Shown: positions 43,770 to 56,690, numbered from the stretch's first letter. The stretch is DNA of 64,000 nucleotides from Phycisphaera sp. (GCA_016125285.1 WGMA01000012.1:155923-219922); one strand, 5' to 3'. Notes: generated from the letters alone by a model not told the origin. Translations and numbers: made by a program.

Positions 43770-44519
43770 TCAAGGGTCAGAGGCGCTTTTGGGGTCGTTT
43801 TTCGGAGATTCCGACAGGTTTGACGCCTCCCCCTCAGCCCCTTCCGCGCCCGTTTCCGCCGTTTTTTTCGAGCCGATCTTCGATTCCGTCCCCGCCAGCA
43901 GTCGCCCGATGTTGCCCCGGTGACGCACAATCACCACCGCCGTCATCAGCGCGATCACCACCGCGAACGGCCAGACCCGCTCCAGCGACCAGCCCCGCCA
44001 CGCCGCCACGCCCCACAACCAACCGCTCAGCGACAACGCGCCGACGACGCTGCCCAGGCTCACGTACCGAAAGATCGCCACCAGGATCACCCACACCACC
44101 AGCGACCCCAACGCCGGCAGCGTCAGGAAAGGCCAGTACCCCAGCAGCGTGCCGAACCCCGTCGCCACGCCCTTGCCGCCCTTGAACTTCAGGTAGATCG
44201 GAAACACGTGCCCCAGCACGCCCGCGACGCCCACACCCAGCCACCATCCCGCCGACGCCGCGTCGATATCATCATGCCCCAGCAACCCGAACCACGCCCC
44301 CGCGCCCAACACAGGCCCGAGCCCCTTCAACACATCCAGCACAAACGACAGGATCCCCCACTTCGTGCCCAGCACACGCCCCGCGTTCGTCGCCCCGATG
44401 TTCCCGCTGCCCGACTCGCGGATGTCCACGCCCTTCGCAAACCCAATCAACAGCCCGAACGGGATCGACCCGAGCAGGTAAGCGACGATGATCGCGATGC
44501 ACGCGTGAAGCGGATTCAT
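43770..44519 (-). CDS. plsY: Acyl-phosphate glycerol-3-phosphate acyltransferase
   Basis: Integral membrane enzyme that makes lysophosphatidic acid from acyl-phosphate. 249 residues from ATG 44519. The three family motifs are seen as SGSGNIGATN, KFKGGKGVATG and the NIGRLLAGTES end. Helices start with IVAYLLGSIPFGLLIG. A polar C-terminal tail of about 35 residues (KTAETGAEGAEG...) is longer than usual and probably disordered. It diverges from the gene at 44589. Confidence 0.95.
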   Translation of the reverse strand: MNPLHACIAIIVAYLLGSIPFGLLIGFAKGVDIRESGSGNIGATNAGRVLGTKWGILSFVLDVLKGLGPVLGAGAWFGLLGHDDIDAASAGWWLGVGVAGVLGHVFPIYLKFKGGKGVATGFGTLLGYWPFLTLPALGSLVVWVILVAIFRYVSLGSVVGALSLSGWLWGVAAWRGWSLERVWPFAVVIALMTAVVIVRHRGNIGRLLAGTESKIGSKKTAETGAEGAEGEASNLSESPKNDPKSASDP

Positions 44520-44588
44520 GCGGAACAGTTTAGCGAGATTTGTTGACCACAGAGTTACCTCGGCCCATAGTGACGATGGGGACCGACT

Positions 44589-45065
44589 ATGACACGTCAT
44601 CGCATCATTGCCGCTACCGCGAGTGTACTCATCGTGGCGGCCATCGCAGTGGCTATCTCCGTGTTGACGACCGCTCCGACTGGAAGCACCAGTTTGGCGA
44701 CGGCTCCCGGCGGCAGCGCCGCCTGGAGCGAGTGGCGCAGCGGTCTTCGCATCGGCATTGTCGACATTCGCCGCTCGCCCGACGAAGTCGGCGTGCTGAT
44801 GCGGCTTCAACGGAACGATGACTTTGCGTGGAGGACGAACATGGTATTCGCCGTCCGGATCGAGTTCGGCGACGCGGGCGGCGCTTTCATAGATGACCCT
44901 GAATCGTCGTATGATTCCTGGGTCAATCTCGACGGCTGGGAGACACGACTCCTCGAACGTCCGGTCACTACATCTTCATGTCCGCACAACGCCGCGGTCG
45001 TGCGACTCGCGATCGGCGACCTGAAGACCCCCTGGGTTCCGTTGCCCGAGGAGCCTCAGGAATAG
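44589..45065 (+). CDS. Membrane-anchored hypothetical protein
   Basis: 158 residues. One N-terminal hydrophobic helix (about 6-26) is followed by a soluble domain (GLRIGIVDIRRSPDEVGVLMRLQRNDD, FAVRIEFGDAGGAF). It may be a secreted or anchored beta-rich protein. Codon use is slightly less GC-biased than in its neighbours. It ends 54 bases before dut. No family is recognised. Confidence 0.6.
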   Translation: MTRHRIIAATASVLIVAAIAVAISVLTTAPTGSTSLATAPGGSAAWSEWRSGLRIGIVDIRRSPDEVGVLMRLQRNDDFAWRTNMVFAVRIEFGDAGGAFIDDPESSYDSWVNLDGWETRLLERPVTTSSCPHNAAVVRLAIGDLKTPWVPLPEEPQE

Positions 45066-45119
45066 ATGAAGCCTCTGTGTCCCTGTGGTTCAAACTCAGT
45101 TCGTTATGATGTCACCACC

Positions 45120-45574
<455 letters not shown>

Positions 45575-45575
<1 letters not shown>

Positions 45576-45881
45576 TAGGGTCCGCTATTGCGGACCATCT
45601 CGTCACAACCAACCGACTCATCGAGCTACCCATGATCTATGGCTACGACGTCCAGGTCATCAACGAACACGGGCTGAAGCAGATGCGCGAGATCAGCATC
45701 GAGGCGGACGCGCCGACACTTCGTGAACTGGCCGCGTTTCTTGGATCGGTCGCGGATGAGATGGACGCATCGACGCACATCTCGCCGCACTGGCATCGAC
45801 ACGCCCCCGCGAAACTGGCCGAGCAACTTGGCGGCGACTTCATCGTCGCGCACGGTCCCGGTCCGCAATAGCAGACCCTAC
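45575..45881. mobile_element. Cassette bounded by 22-bp inverted palindromic repeats
   Basis: 45575-45596 (GTAGGGTCCGC...GCGGACC) and 45860-45881 are reverse complements at 21 of 22 positions. Each end is itself a small hairpin (GGTCCGC with GCGGACC), as in REP sequences arranged as an inverted pair. The 263 bases between hold one small gene whose stop codon lies inside the right repeat. Confidence 0.7.
45632..45871 (+). CDS. Small hypothetical protein inside inverted-repeat cassette
   Basis: 79 residues from ATG 45632. The pattern is two or three beta strands (YGYDVQVINEHGLKQMREISIEA), a helix LRELAAFLGSVADEMDA, then a His-rich end HISPHWHRHAP. It faintly resembles small immunity-like proteins that end in a helix plus HxH stretch, but I cannot name a family. 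The last residues (GPGPQ) and stop are encoded by the right repeat. The gene and repeats may have arrived together. Confidence 0.55.
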   Translation: MIYGYDVQVINEHGLKQMREISIEADAPTLRELAAFLGSVADEMDASTHISPHWHRHAPAKLAEQLGGDFIVAHGPGPQ

Positions 45882-45889
45882 GCGCCTCC

Positions 45890-45934
45890 GCGCGCCGTTC
45901 CCCTCTCCCGCCGGGAGAGGGCGAGGGTGAGGGA
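45890..45934. repeat. Core of the CCCTCTCCC palindrome element, third copy
   Basis: GCGCGCCGTTC followed by CCCTCTCCC-GCC-GGGAGAGGG and GCGAGGGTGAGGG matches the centre of elements A and B but lacks octamer arms. It lies directly after the inverted-repeat cassette. Confidence 0.75.
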
Positions 45935-46022
45935 CGATGCCACATCCGCGCCGCGCCGCCCGCCCATTGCCCGCTTCGCCTTTTCCCTGCGTATATGATG
46001 TAGACATACACGGGGGCCACGC

Positions 46023-46835
46023 ATGTCCGACACGGACCCGACCGAATCAACGCCGCCCGAACCGCCGCGCCGCCACACGCTCGGCCTCGTCGCCCTGCGC
46101 CTCGCCGGCGCCGCCGTCATGGCGCTCGCCGCGTACCTCGTGTTCACCCTCGTCTGGTACGGCGGCAAGGGTGTGTACGACGCCTACACGGGGACCGACG
46201 CCTACGACGGATGGATGGCCCTGCTCATGGGCGTGGGTTACCTGATCGTCGCGCTGGTCGCGTTGTCGATCATCGGCCTGCTCGGTCTGCTGGGGTTCAA
46301 CCTCGTCGCCGGCCCCGACGCCCGATCGACGCGCAGGCTGTGCCTGCTGATCGCGATTCCGCTGTGGCTTGTTGCGAGCATCAGCGTTGAAATGAACCTG
46401 CCCGACGTGAAGTTCGAACACTCAGCCAGCGTGAGCCAGGTGGCGATGTTCCCGATGCTGTTCGTCGTGGCGTTCGTCTACGTGCACGTGTTGCGGTGGC
46501 TGTTGCGGTGGGCGGGCCTGCGCGACGATCGCACCGTGAAACAACGCGTCGTCGCGGCGCGGAGCTTCATGTTTATCGTCGCCTACCTGATCTTCCACGC
46601 GGCGATGGCCTTCGTGCCGGGGCTGGAGCCCAACGCCGACACGCCGCACGATCACGGGACGATGATGTGGGCTGGCCTCGGCACGTTCGCCGTCGCAGCC
46701 ATTCTCTACAAGGCCGGCGCCGCGCTCGCCGAGCGCCACGTCCGCCGCAAGTACGCCGACGCCGAACCGACCGAACGCGCCACGCCGCCCTCACCGGGAG
46801 ACCCCGTTGACCGACTCGACCCCGAACACGCCTGA
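46023..46835 (+). CDS. Integral membrane protein of unknown function
   Basis: 270 residues with about six hydrophobic helices (first near 22-45, then 65-95, 105-122, 135-160, 175-195, 213-235) and polar tails at both ends. The C-terminal tail is acidic and Pro-rich. No motif suggests transport or catalysis. The next gene starts 29 bases before its stop, so the two are probably co-transcribed. Confidence 0.68.
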   Translation: MSDTDPTESTPPEPPRRHTLGLVALRLAGAAVMALAAYLVFTLVWYGGKGVYDAYTGTDAYDGWMALLMGVGYLIVALVALSIIGLLGLLGFNLVAGPDARSTRRLCLLIAIPLWLVASISVEMNLPDVKFEHSASVSQVAMFPMLFVVAFVYVHVLRWLLRWAGLRDDRTVKQRVVAARSFMFIVAYLIFHAAMAFVPGLEPNADTPHDHGTMMWAGLGTFAVAAILYKAGAALAERHVRRKYADAEPTERATPPSPGDPVDRLDPEHA

Positions 46836-48165
46836 CGCCCACGACGACGCGTTGTCATCAACCCACACCCCACCGCGCCGCGGCGCGCGCGTCGTGTGGG
46901 TCGCGCTGGCGATGGTCGCGCTGACCCTCGTCGGCGGCGTCGCGATGGTGTGGGTCAAGGGCGAACAGCACCGACGCGAGCTGGAGCGGTTTCGAACGAT
47001 GGGCTGCGGCGTGGACTACGCGGCGGTCGGCCCCGAATGGCTGCAGCAACTCGGCGGCGAGTGGTACGCGCAGCGGTTTAATCGTGTCGACAGTCTTCAG
47101 AGTCGTAGCGTGTCGGAGCTCTCCGACGCCGATCTCGCGATAATCGGCCGGTATCAAGATCTGAGGTCGCTGGACATTGAAAGCGATCAGATCACCGACA
47201 CGGGGCTTAGTCAGATCGCGGGCCTGCACGACCTGACGCTGCTGAGCATCGAGAGCAACCGAGTGACCGACGCGGGGATGGCGAGCCTCGCGGGCCTGAC
47301 GAATCTCGAAACGCTCTGGCTCCACACGCCGCGCATCACCGACGCGGGACTCGCCCACCTGCGCGGTCTGACACGAATCGACAGTCTCGACATCATCTCG
47401 CCCGCGGTGACCGACGCCGGCCTCAGCCATCTCGCGGGCCTAACGCGCCTCCAGAACCTGTTGATCCAAAGCGCTCAGGTGCGCGGCGCCGGACTGGCGC
47501 ACGTCGAGGGTCTTGCCGGCCTGGAATACCTCTACCTCGAGAACCTGCCCCTGCGCGACGAGGCGATCGAACACATCGGCAAGCTCACGGGGCTCAAAGG
47601 CCTCGACCTCTGCGACGGCGAGATCACCGACGCGGGACTTGTCCATCTCCGTGGCCTGGTGAATCTCGACACGCTGAGAATCGACAACAGGCGATTGACC
47701 AGCGCGGGCGTCCGTCGGCTGGCGCCCCTCGTCGGCTTGATTGACCTCACGATCGATGGGCCTATCACTGGCGAAGGTGTCGATGCGTTGACCGGCCTGC
47801 CGATCAACAGGCTGCGGCTCGAAGGCGCGCATCTGAGCAAAGTCGGTATGGATCAACTCGCCAAGGTCCCGGCGCTCGAACAGCTCGAAATCATCAGCGA
47901 CGACTTCACAGACGACCTGATGGCGCAGCTGCCCGCGTTCCCGTCGCTGCGGCGGCTCTACATCCAAAGCAGCGGCGTGACCGACGCGGGCATCGCGCAC
48001 CTGTCGGGCATGACACGGCTCAAGAGCCTCACGCTCGAGTGCGAGAAGATGACCGACGCGGGATTCGCGCACCTCGAACCGCTGATCGACAAGGCCACGA
48101 TCGAGTTGACCAATACCAAGGTGTCCGCGAAGAACCTCGACAGGGTCTTGCCGTTCCGGTTCTGA
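46807..48165 (+). CDS. Membrane-anchored leucine-rich repeat protein
   Basis: 452 residues from TTG 46807, with GGGAG 6 bases upstream; no better start exists before the membrane helix. The helix is at about 28-50. The rest is roughly 13 repeats of 23-25 residues of the type ITDAGLAHLRGLTRLxxLxI, as in planctomycete leucine-rich proteins. It probably presents a curved binding surface outside the cell. It overlaps the preceding membrane protein gene by 29 bases. Ligand is unknown. Confidence 0.85.
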   Translation: MTDSTPNTPDAHDDALSSTHTPPRRGARVVWVALAMVALTLVGGVAMVWVKGEQHRRELERFRTMGCGVDYAAVGPEWLQQLGGEWYAQRFNRVDSLQSRSVSELSDADLAIIGRYQDLRSLDIESDQITDTGLSQIAGLHDLTLLSIESNRVTDAGMASLAGLTNLETLWLHTPRITDAGLAHLRGLTRIDSLDIISPAVTDAGLSHLAGLTRLQNLLIQSAQVRGAGLAHVEGLAGLEYLYLENLPLRDEAIEHIGKLTGLKGLDLCDGEITDAGLVHLRGLVNLDTLRIDNRRLTSAGVRRLAPLVGLIDLTIDGPITGEGVDALTGLPINRLRLEGAHLSKVGMDQLAKVPALEQLEIISDDFTDDLMAQLPAFPSLRRLYIQSSGVTDAGIAHLSGMTRLKSLTLECEKMTDAGFAHLEPLIDKATIELTNTKVSAKNLDRVLPFRF

Positions 48166-48195
48166 CACCACGGTGCGCACGTGCGCGACGAGCGA

Positions 48196-48456
48196 TTGAG
48201 TTTTTGCGTCTGCCCCACGCGTGCCGATACGCCGTATTTCAGACCCGTTTTCGCCCGTCGTGCGCCCATGCGCGCCCCATTTGCGCCCCATGCGCGCCCC
48301 TCGCAAACCCCACCAACATACGTCGCTTCGGACGGATTGACGTGGGTTACGACGTTCCGGACGCGTCGGCGCGTCGTAAGTGCTTGATTTGGCGCGCCGA
48401 TCGCCTTTGCGAAGCGCGCGCCGCGTGCCGAAATTCGCGTGTTGAGTTTTTGCGTC
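48196..48456. repeat. Gene-free block bounded by 15-bp direct repeats
   Basis: TTGAGTTTTTGCGTC occurs at 48196-48210 and again at 48442-48456. Between them 48261-48300 holds two copies of TGCGCCC(C)ATGCGCGCCCC. No plausible gene is seen. The block fills the space between the leucine-rich repeat gene and the prepilin gene terminator. Confidence 0.7.
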
Positions 48457-48490
48457 AAATAGAAAACCCACGGGACGAAACCCGTGGGTT
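48457..48490 (-). terminator. Rho-independent terminator of the prepilin gene
   Basis: On the minus strand a 10-bp stem (AACCCACGGG with CCCGTGGGTT) and 6-base loop is followed by TTCTATTT. It lies 33 bases after the stop of the gene at 48523. Confidence 0.85.
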
Positions 48491-48522
48491 GGAGTGTGCG
48501 GGTGAGGCGATGTGGGGCGTGA

Positions 48523-49338
48523 TCAGTTGAACGGGTCCCAGCGCTGCTGTTCGTTCATCTGCTCTTCGTCGGAGACGCCGGCGGAGAGAGGCTCGGAGTG
48601 TCCGTCGTAGTGCAGCACGTTGCACAGTCCGCGTGTCAGGTCGCGGTCGGGCAGGTGACGCCAGGCGATGGCCCAGTTGCCGGCGGGCGGGACCCAGTCC
48701 TCGCCGGTGTAGATATATCGCTTGCGGGCGCCCCACGTCGGGTCGGACCAGAGCGAGTCCATCATGTAGATCTTGGCGTGTGGCTGCTTGATGTCGACGT
48801 CACGGAGTCCGCGGACGATGGTGTACTTGTTCTCGGGGACGCCGGGCCTCGGGCTGCCCCAGCCGGGCAGGCCGACGGGGTTCATGCCGTAGGTGGTGTC
48901 GAGGCGGTAGAGTCCTTCGTCGTAGTCGACGAACTTGGTCGCGCCGTACTTGTTGTTCGCGTCGGCCTTGCTGGCGGGGTGCTCGAGCGACCACAGGGCG
49001 TCGGGGCAGATCAGGTCACGCGGGGCGTTGTAGTAGTTCCAGCCCTTGGGCGGGTTCATGCCCATGGTGGTCTGGAAGTGCTGGTTCTGATACCACTCGT
49101 AGCGTCCGCCGGGGCCCTGCTTGTGCGGGGTGGACTGCGGGACGTGCCAGCCGCGAAACTCGCTGCGGTAGGTGGCGTCCGCGACGCTCATGTTGTGCTG
49201 GATCGCCTGGCAGACCACCATGCGCGCGGTCGCGCGTGCCTTGGTCAGCGACGGCAGCAGGATGGCGATCAGCAGCGCGATGATGGCGACCACCACCAGC
49301 AGTTCGATCAACGTGAACGCGTGACGTGTGCCCTTCAT
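48523..49338 (-). CDS. Prepilin-like protein (H-X9-DG type)
   Basis: 271 residues from ATG 49338. The leader is very short (6-7 residues) and the cleavage context reads HAFTLIELLVVVAII, with Ala instead of the usual Gly before Phe and Glu12 at mature position 5. The C-terminal VLHYDGHSEPL is the DG element of this protein group. It stands alone with its own terminator, so it is not in a sigma/FecR operon. Confidence 0.87.
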   Translation of the reverse strand: MKGTRHAFTLIELLVVVAIIALLIAILLPSLTKARATARMVVCQAIQHNMSVADATYRSEFRGWHVPQSTPHKQGPGGRYEWYQNQHFQTTMGMNPPKGWNYYNAPRDLICPDALWSLEHPASKADANNKYGATKFVDYDEGLYRLDTTYGMNPVGLPGWGSPRPGVPENKYTIVRGLRDVDIKQPHAKIYMMDSLWSDPTWGARKRYIYTGEDWVPPAGNWAIAWRHLPDRDLTRGLCNVLHYDGHSEPLSAGVSDEEQMNEQQRWDPFN

Positions 49339-49410
49339 GTGCCCTGCCCCTGCGAGATGGGGTGAAACGTGCCGGGGCATTATACCACGCGCACGCCTGC
49401 AAAACAGGGA

Positions 49411-50961
49411 TTACGGCACGACCGGCTCGACCGCCTTACCCGCTTGATCCACCGGATATTGCGCGTCGGCGCGGTGCAACGCGTCGACCATCGACGTCAT
49501 CATCTCCCGCAGTTTCGCCGGGTCGGACGACGCGAGGTTGTTCGACTCGCTGCGGTCGGCCGCGAGGTTGAACAGCTCGTAGCGATCCTCGGCGGGCTTT
49601 TCGTAGTGGTAGATCACCTTCCAGTCGCCGCGGCGGTAGACGGTGAAATACGAGCTGCGGTGCTGGTGGGGGAAGTGCATGAGGAACGCGCGCGGCGTGT
49701 CGCTGAGCGTGTCACGCTGACCGCTGAGCACGGGGCGGAGGTCGACGCCGTCGATCGCGTGACCGGCGGGGTTGTCGACGCCCGCGACTGCCAGCGCCGT
49801 GGCGAACACGTCGTACACCGCGCCGAACTCCGTGGTGACGATCCTGCCCGCGGGGATCGGCAGCGCCTTCTGGAATGAATTGTTCGGGTCGCGCTTCGCC
49901 CACGCCGCGATGAACGGCACGCGCATGCCGCCCTCGTAGTGCGTGCCCTTCTTGCCGCGCAGCGGCGCGGAGCAGGCGATGCCCGTCGCCGCGCCCTGCG
50001 GCGCGTCCGTGCCGTTGTCGCCCATGAACAGCACCAGCGTGTTCTCCGCCACGCCGAGCTGCTCGAGGTGGTCGAGCATGTCGCCCAGCGACTTGTCCAT
50101 GCCTTCGATCATGGTCGCGAACGCCACGGCCTGGCCCTTGCCGATCACGCCCTCGGGCGACGAGCCGTAGTCGTCCTTGAAGCGCGGGTCCGTCATGAAC
50201 GGCGCGTGCACGGCGTAGTGCGCCATGTACGCGAAGAACGGCTTGCCCGCCTTCACGCTGTCGTCGATCGCCGCGTTCATCTCCAGCGTCAGCGCCTCGG
50301 TGAGGAAGATGTCCTTGCCGAAGTACTTGTCGAGCCCGGGCACGGCGCGCTTCTCGCGGCCCTTGATGCCGTGGCCGAAGTTCTCCGTGCCGAGGTAGCT
50401 GCCCGGCTGGCCGTACGCGCACCCGGCGATGTTGACGTCGAAGCCGAAGTGCTGCGGCAGCGCGCCGAACGAGTCGTTGGGCCCGAAGTGGCCCTTCCCG
50501 GCGAACAGCGTGCGGTAGCCGGCGGTCTTGAGCAGGGCGGGCAGCGTCACGTCGCCCTGCGCGATGCCCGTCCAGCGCCAGTCCGGCGGGCCGAACGTGC
50601 CGCGGTTGTTCGACTCCGGCTTGATGTACTGCGTGGTGTGATGCCGGGCGGAGGTCTGCCCGGTCATGATCGACACGCGCGACGGCGAGCAGACGCTCAT
50701 CGCGTAGAACTGGCTGAAGCGCACGCCCTGCGCCGCCAGCCGCTGCATCGACGGCGTGCGGTACCACGCGTTGAGCGGGTGCGACTCCGGCTTGCCGTCC
50801 TGATCGACGATGAACGGCTCCGACGTGTCCATCAGCCCCATGTCGTCGACGAGAAACACCAGGATGTTCGGCTTGTCCGGCGCCGCGGCGTGTGCGCGAT
50901 CCGCCCAACCACACAGCGCAGCCACAGCCACGATCATCAAAGCAATGATTCGATTCCGCAT
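49411..50961 (-). CDS. Secreted sulfatase (formylglycine-dependent, type I)
   Basis: 516 residues. ATG 50961 is chosen because it starts a signal peptide of about 26 residues (ends RAHA); the open frame extends upstream without a credible start. Metal-binding Asp pair in VDDMGLMD near 39-45. Maturation motif C-S-P-S-R with Cys91. GKGHFG replaces the usual GKWHLG, and MGDNGTD is present. It diverges from ilvC over 184 bases. Substrate is unknown. Confidence 0.93.
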   Translation of the reverse strand: MRNRIIALMIVAVAALCGWADRAHAAAPDKPNILVFLVDDMGLMDTSEPFIVDQDGKPESHPLNAWYRTPSMQRLAAQGVRFSQFYAMSVCSPSRVSIMTGQTSARHHTTQYIKPESNNRGTFGPPDWRWTGIAQGDVTLPALLKTAGYRTLFAGKGHFGPNDSFGALPQHFGFDVNIAGCAYGQPGSYLGTENFGHGIKGREKRAVPGLDKYFGKDIFLTEALTLEMNAAIDDSVKAGKPFFAYMAHYAVHAPFMTDPRFKDDYGSSPEGVIGKGQAVAFATMIEGMDKSLGDMLDHLEQLGVAENTLVLFMGDNGTDAPQGAATGIACSAPLRGKKGTHYEGGMRVPFIAAWAKRDPNNSFQKALPIPAGRIVTTEFGAVYDVFATALAVAGVDNPAGHAIDGVDLRPVLSGQRDTLSDTPRAFLMHFPHQHRSSYFTVYRRGDWKVIYHYEKPAEDRYELFNLAADRSESNNLASSDPAKLREMMTSMVDALHRADAQYPVDQAGKAVEPVVP

Positions 50962-51145
50962 ATTGATCCCTATGCCGTGCTCCGATTGGCTCCGCGTGTA
51001 AGCCCTCGGCGGCAGTATAGGGCGCACCGCAGCGCCCGGCGGGCCGAGATTGGCCGGGCCCCGGCCGGTTTGACCTCCCGGCTGCGCTTCACTACCTTGG
51101 CCCGTCTGATTTTTCCCGGAAATCCCGGATATAGAGGACCACGCC

Positions 51146-52162
51146 ATGGCTATCGAGATGCGCTACGAGAAGGACGGGTCGCTGGGCCCGCTGCAAGGCA
51201 AGACCATCGCCGTGCTGGGCTTCGGCTCGCAGGGCCACGCCCACGCGCTCAACGCCCGTGAATCGGGGCTGAACGTCATCGTCGCCAACCGCAAGGACTC
51301 GGCGAACGGGAAGCTGGCCATCGAGCACGGCTTCGACCCGCTGCCCGTCGACGAGGCGGTCAAGCAGGCCGACATGATCCTCGTGACGCTGCCCGACGAG
51401 GTCCAGCCCGACGTCTACGAGAAGTCGATCGCCCCGAACCTCACGGCCGGCAAGACGCTGGCGTTCACGCACGGGTTCAACATCCACTTCGGCACGATCA
51501 AGCCCCCGGCTTCGGTCGACGTGATCATGATCGCGCCGAAGGGTCCCGGCCACCTCGTCCGCAGCGAGTACGAGCGCGGCGGCGGCGTGCCCTGCCTCAT
51601 CGCGGCGCACCAGGACGCCTCCGGCTCCGCGCTCGACACCGCCATGGCGTGGGCCATCGCGATCGGCGGCGCCCGCTCCGGCTGCATCGTCACCAACTTC
51701 AAGGACGAGTGCGAGACCGACCTGTTCGGCGAGCAGACCGTCCTGTGCGGCGGCCTGTCGGCGCTGATCAAGGCCGGGTTTGAAACGCTCGTCGAGGCGG
51801 GCTACCCGGAGGAGATGGCGTACTTCGAGGTGTGCCACGAGCTGAAGCTGATCGTCGACCTGATCTACCAGGGCGGCCTGGGCTACATGCGTTACTCGAT
51901 CTCGAACACGGCGGAGTGGGGCGACCTGCACGTCGGGCCGCAGATCATCACGCCCGACGTGAAGGCGAACATGAAGAAGGCGTTGGAGAACATCCAGAGC
52001 GGCGCGTTCGCTAAGGGCTGGCGTGAGGAATACAAGAGCGGCATGAAGAACTTCAACGCCGCGTACAAGGCCGATCACGAGCACGGCGTCGAGGTCACCG
52101 GCCGCCGCCTGCGTGCGATGATGCCGTGGCTGAAGGCGAAGACCCCGCCCGGCGAGGAGTGA
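51146..52162 (+). CDS. ilvC: Ketol-acid reductoisomerase, class I
   Basis: NADPH-dependent Mg enzyme of branched-chain amino acid synthesis. 338 residues. Rossmann motif GFGSQGHAHA is at 25-34. Metal-binding Asp and Glu residues lie in FKDECETDLFGEQ and AYFEVCHELKLI. IAPKGPGHLVRSEY is typical. It has its own ribosome-binding site (GAGG before ATG) and stands apart from other ilv genes in this window. Confidence 0.98.
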   Translation: MAIEMRYEKDGSLGPLQGKTIAVLGFGSQGHAHALNARESGLNVIVANRKDSANGKLAIEHGFDPLPVDEAVKQADMILVTLPDEVQPDVYEKSIAPNLTAGKTLAFTHGFNIHFGTIKPPASVDVIMIAPKGPGHLVRSEYERGGGVPCLIAAHQDASGSALDTAMAWAIAIGGARSGCIVTNFKDECETDLFGEQTVLCGGLSALIKAGFETLVEAGYPEEMAYFEVCHELKLIVDLIYQGGLGYMRYSISNTAEWGDLHVGPQIITPDVKANMKKALENIQSGAFAKGWREEYKSGMKNFNAAYKADHEHGVEVTGRRLRAMMPWLKAKTPPGEE

Positions 52163-52193
52163 TCGCCGCCCGCGCGTCGTCGGAATCCACACG

Positions 52194-52670
52194 ATGGCAC
52201 CGCAAGTCAGAACTTTCCGGCTCCTGATCGCTACCTATCTCGTCGTCGCGGTTGCCCTGCTGGGCGCCTGTGAGCGTGAGCCGGCCTCGCCGACACCGCG
52301 GGCGAGCGTCACGCCGGCCGCTACCGCACCCAACCGCCTGGTTGGACATTGGAAGTCAGAGCAGCGTTACGGTGTCGATCGCCTGTTCATCGGAGAGATC
52401 GACCCGGCGACGGGACACGGCTCTTTCGTCCTCGTGCAAGGCGGCCGACCCGAACGGCCGTTTTTCCACGAATACGAGTTGCTCAAGGCCAACGGAGATC
52501 GCTACAGCGTGCGGTTGCATTTCGAACTCGGCGGCACCGAGGAGCGAGACTTCCGCATCGCCGAGGATGGCGGGAAGCTGATCGAGACGATCACTCACTA
52601 CAAGTTGAAGACCGAGAGCGAATACGTGCGCGGCGAGGACGTGCCAACGCCCACACGCCCCGCCAACTGA
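52194..52670 (+). CDS. Small lipoprotein of unknown function
   Basis: 158 residues with a lipobox (ALLGAC, Cys26). A Pro/Thr-rich linker leads to a beta-rich domain of about 100 residues (LVGHWKSEQRYGVDRLFIGEIDP, RYSVRLHFELGGTEERDFRI), which looks like a small barrel or lipocalin-like fold. It starts 31 bases after ilvC and is followed by a hairpin. Role is unknown. Confidence 0.72.
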   Translation: MAPQVRTFRLLIATYLVVAVALLGACEREPASPTPRASVTPAATAPNRLVGHWKSEQRYGVDRLFIGEIDPATGHGSFVLVQGGRPERPFFHEYELLKANGDRYSVRLHFELGGTEERDFRIAEDGGKLIETITHYKLKTESEYVRGEDVPTPTRPAN

Positions 52671-52677
52671 TCCTCAG

Positions 52678-52705
52678 CAGCCCGACTCAATGACGAGTCG
52701 GGCTG
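52678..52705 (+). terminator. Hairpin terminator after the lipoprotein gene
   Basis: An 11-bp stem (CAGCCCGACTC with GAGTCGGGCTG) has a 6-base loop. The following TTGTCGTTG is a weak U-tract, so efficiency may be low. Confidence 0.65.
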
Positions 52706-52787
52706 TTGTCGTTGAGGCGCCGCCACTGTTCAACGTCGACGCGCTCGCCCGCGGGGTATTGCCAGGCATCGGCAGGCGAGGCGGGGG

Positions 52788-55838
<3,051 letters not shown>

Positions 55839-55922
55839 GGCGGGCCTCCTCTGAGTTGTCCCACGCCTTACTGACCCGTTTTCGATCGTTCGTTACAGAT
55901 CCGCTGAAGAACTTTTCTCCGC

Positions 55923-56690
55923 TCACCCCGTAGCGGCCAACGCGGCAAGCAACGCCCGCAGCTCCGCGTCGATCTCCGCCTCGGTCGCCACCGTCTCGCC
56001 GATCATCCGCCGCAGGCACCGGCGGTACTTGTCCCGCAGGCGGTGCACGGCGACGCGCGCGGCGACCTCCGTCATGCCCAGCTCCGCGGCGACCTGCGCG
56101 TAGGGCGTGTCCGTCGAGCCATCGAGGTAACCCCGCAGCGTGTCGAACTGCGCGGCCCTGCCGGCGTCGTCCATCTCTTGCCGCAGCGCGTCCATCGCCT
56201 GCTCGAGGACGGTCAACGCCCAGCGCCGCTCGAACACGCGCTCGGCGGTCACGTCGTGCGCCGGCTCGCGGCGGTAGCGCGACTCGCCGTCGTCGAGGTC
56301 GATGTCGAGCGAGGCGACGTGTCGGCCTCCGCCGCGCTTGACGGCGCGCTCCGCGCGCCAGTGGTTCGACAGGAAGTGATTCATTGCGCCGAGCAGGAAC
56401 GAGCGGAATCGGCCGCGCTGCGGGTCGGCGGTGGCCAGGTCGCGCCGCTCGAGCAGCATCGCGAAGAAGGCCTGGGTCAGGTCGCGCGCCTCGTCGATGT
56501 CGACGCCTTTGCGGCGGACGTACGCGTAGAGCGGGTACCAGTACGATGCGCACAGCTCGGCGAGCGCTCGGCCGGCATTGCTGTCGTGTGCCGCATCGCC
56601 TCCCGCTGAGCGAACCAGCGACCACCGCGTGGTAGCGAATCGACGCGCTGAGTCCGGCGTAGAGACCCCGTCGTAACCCCGTTCAGTCAT
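55923..56690 (-). CDS. ECF sigma factor next to a Ser/Thr kinase
   Basis: 255 residues from ATG 56690. The head RRFATTRWSLVRSAG and the body LCASYWYPLYAYVRRKGVDIDEARDLTQAFFAMLLER (region 2) and YAQVAAELGMTEVAARVAVHRLRDKYRRCLR (region 4) place it in the planctomycete ECF group. A C-terminal extension of 30 residues follows region 4. With the kinase gene downstream, activation by phosphorylation rather than by an anti-sigma is plausible. The CarH-like gene ends 46 bases upstream on the same strand. Confidence 0.92.
   Translation of the reverse strand: MTERGYDGVSTPDSARRFATTRWSLVRSAGGDAAHDSNAGRALAELCASYWYPLYAYVRRKGVDIDEARDLTQAFFAMLLERRDLATADPQRGRFRSFLLGAMNHFLSNHWRAERAVKRGGGRHVASLDIDLDDGESRYRREPAHDVTAERVFERRWALTVLEQAMDALRQEMDDAGRAAQFDTLRGYLDGSTDTPYAQVAAELGMTEVAARVAVHRLRDKYRRCLRRMIGETVATEAEIDAELRALLAALAATG

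Noticed and set aside
48166..48471. Coding frame on the minus strand across the repeat block
   Set aside because: The sequence is driven by the GC-rich tandem motif and direct repeats, with no start context or family resemblance.
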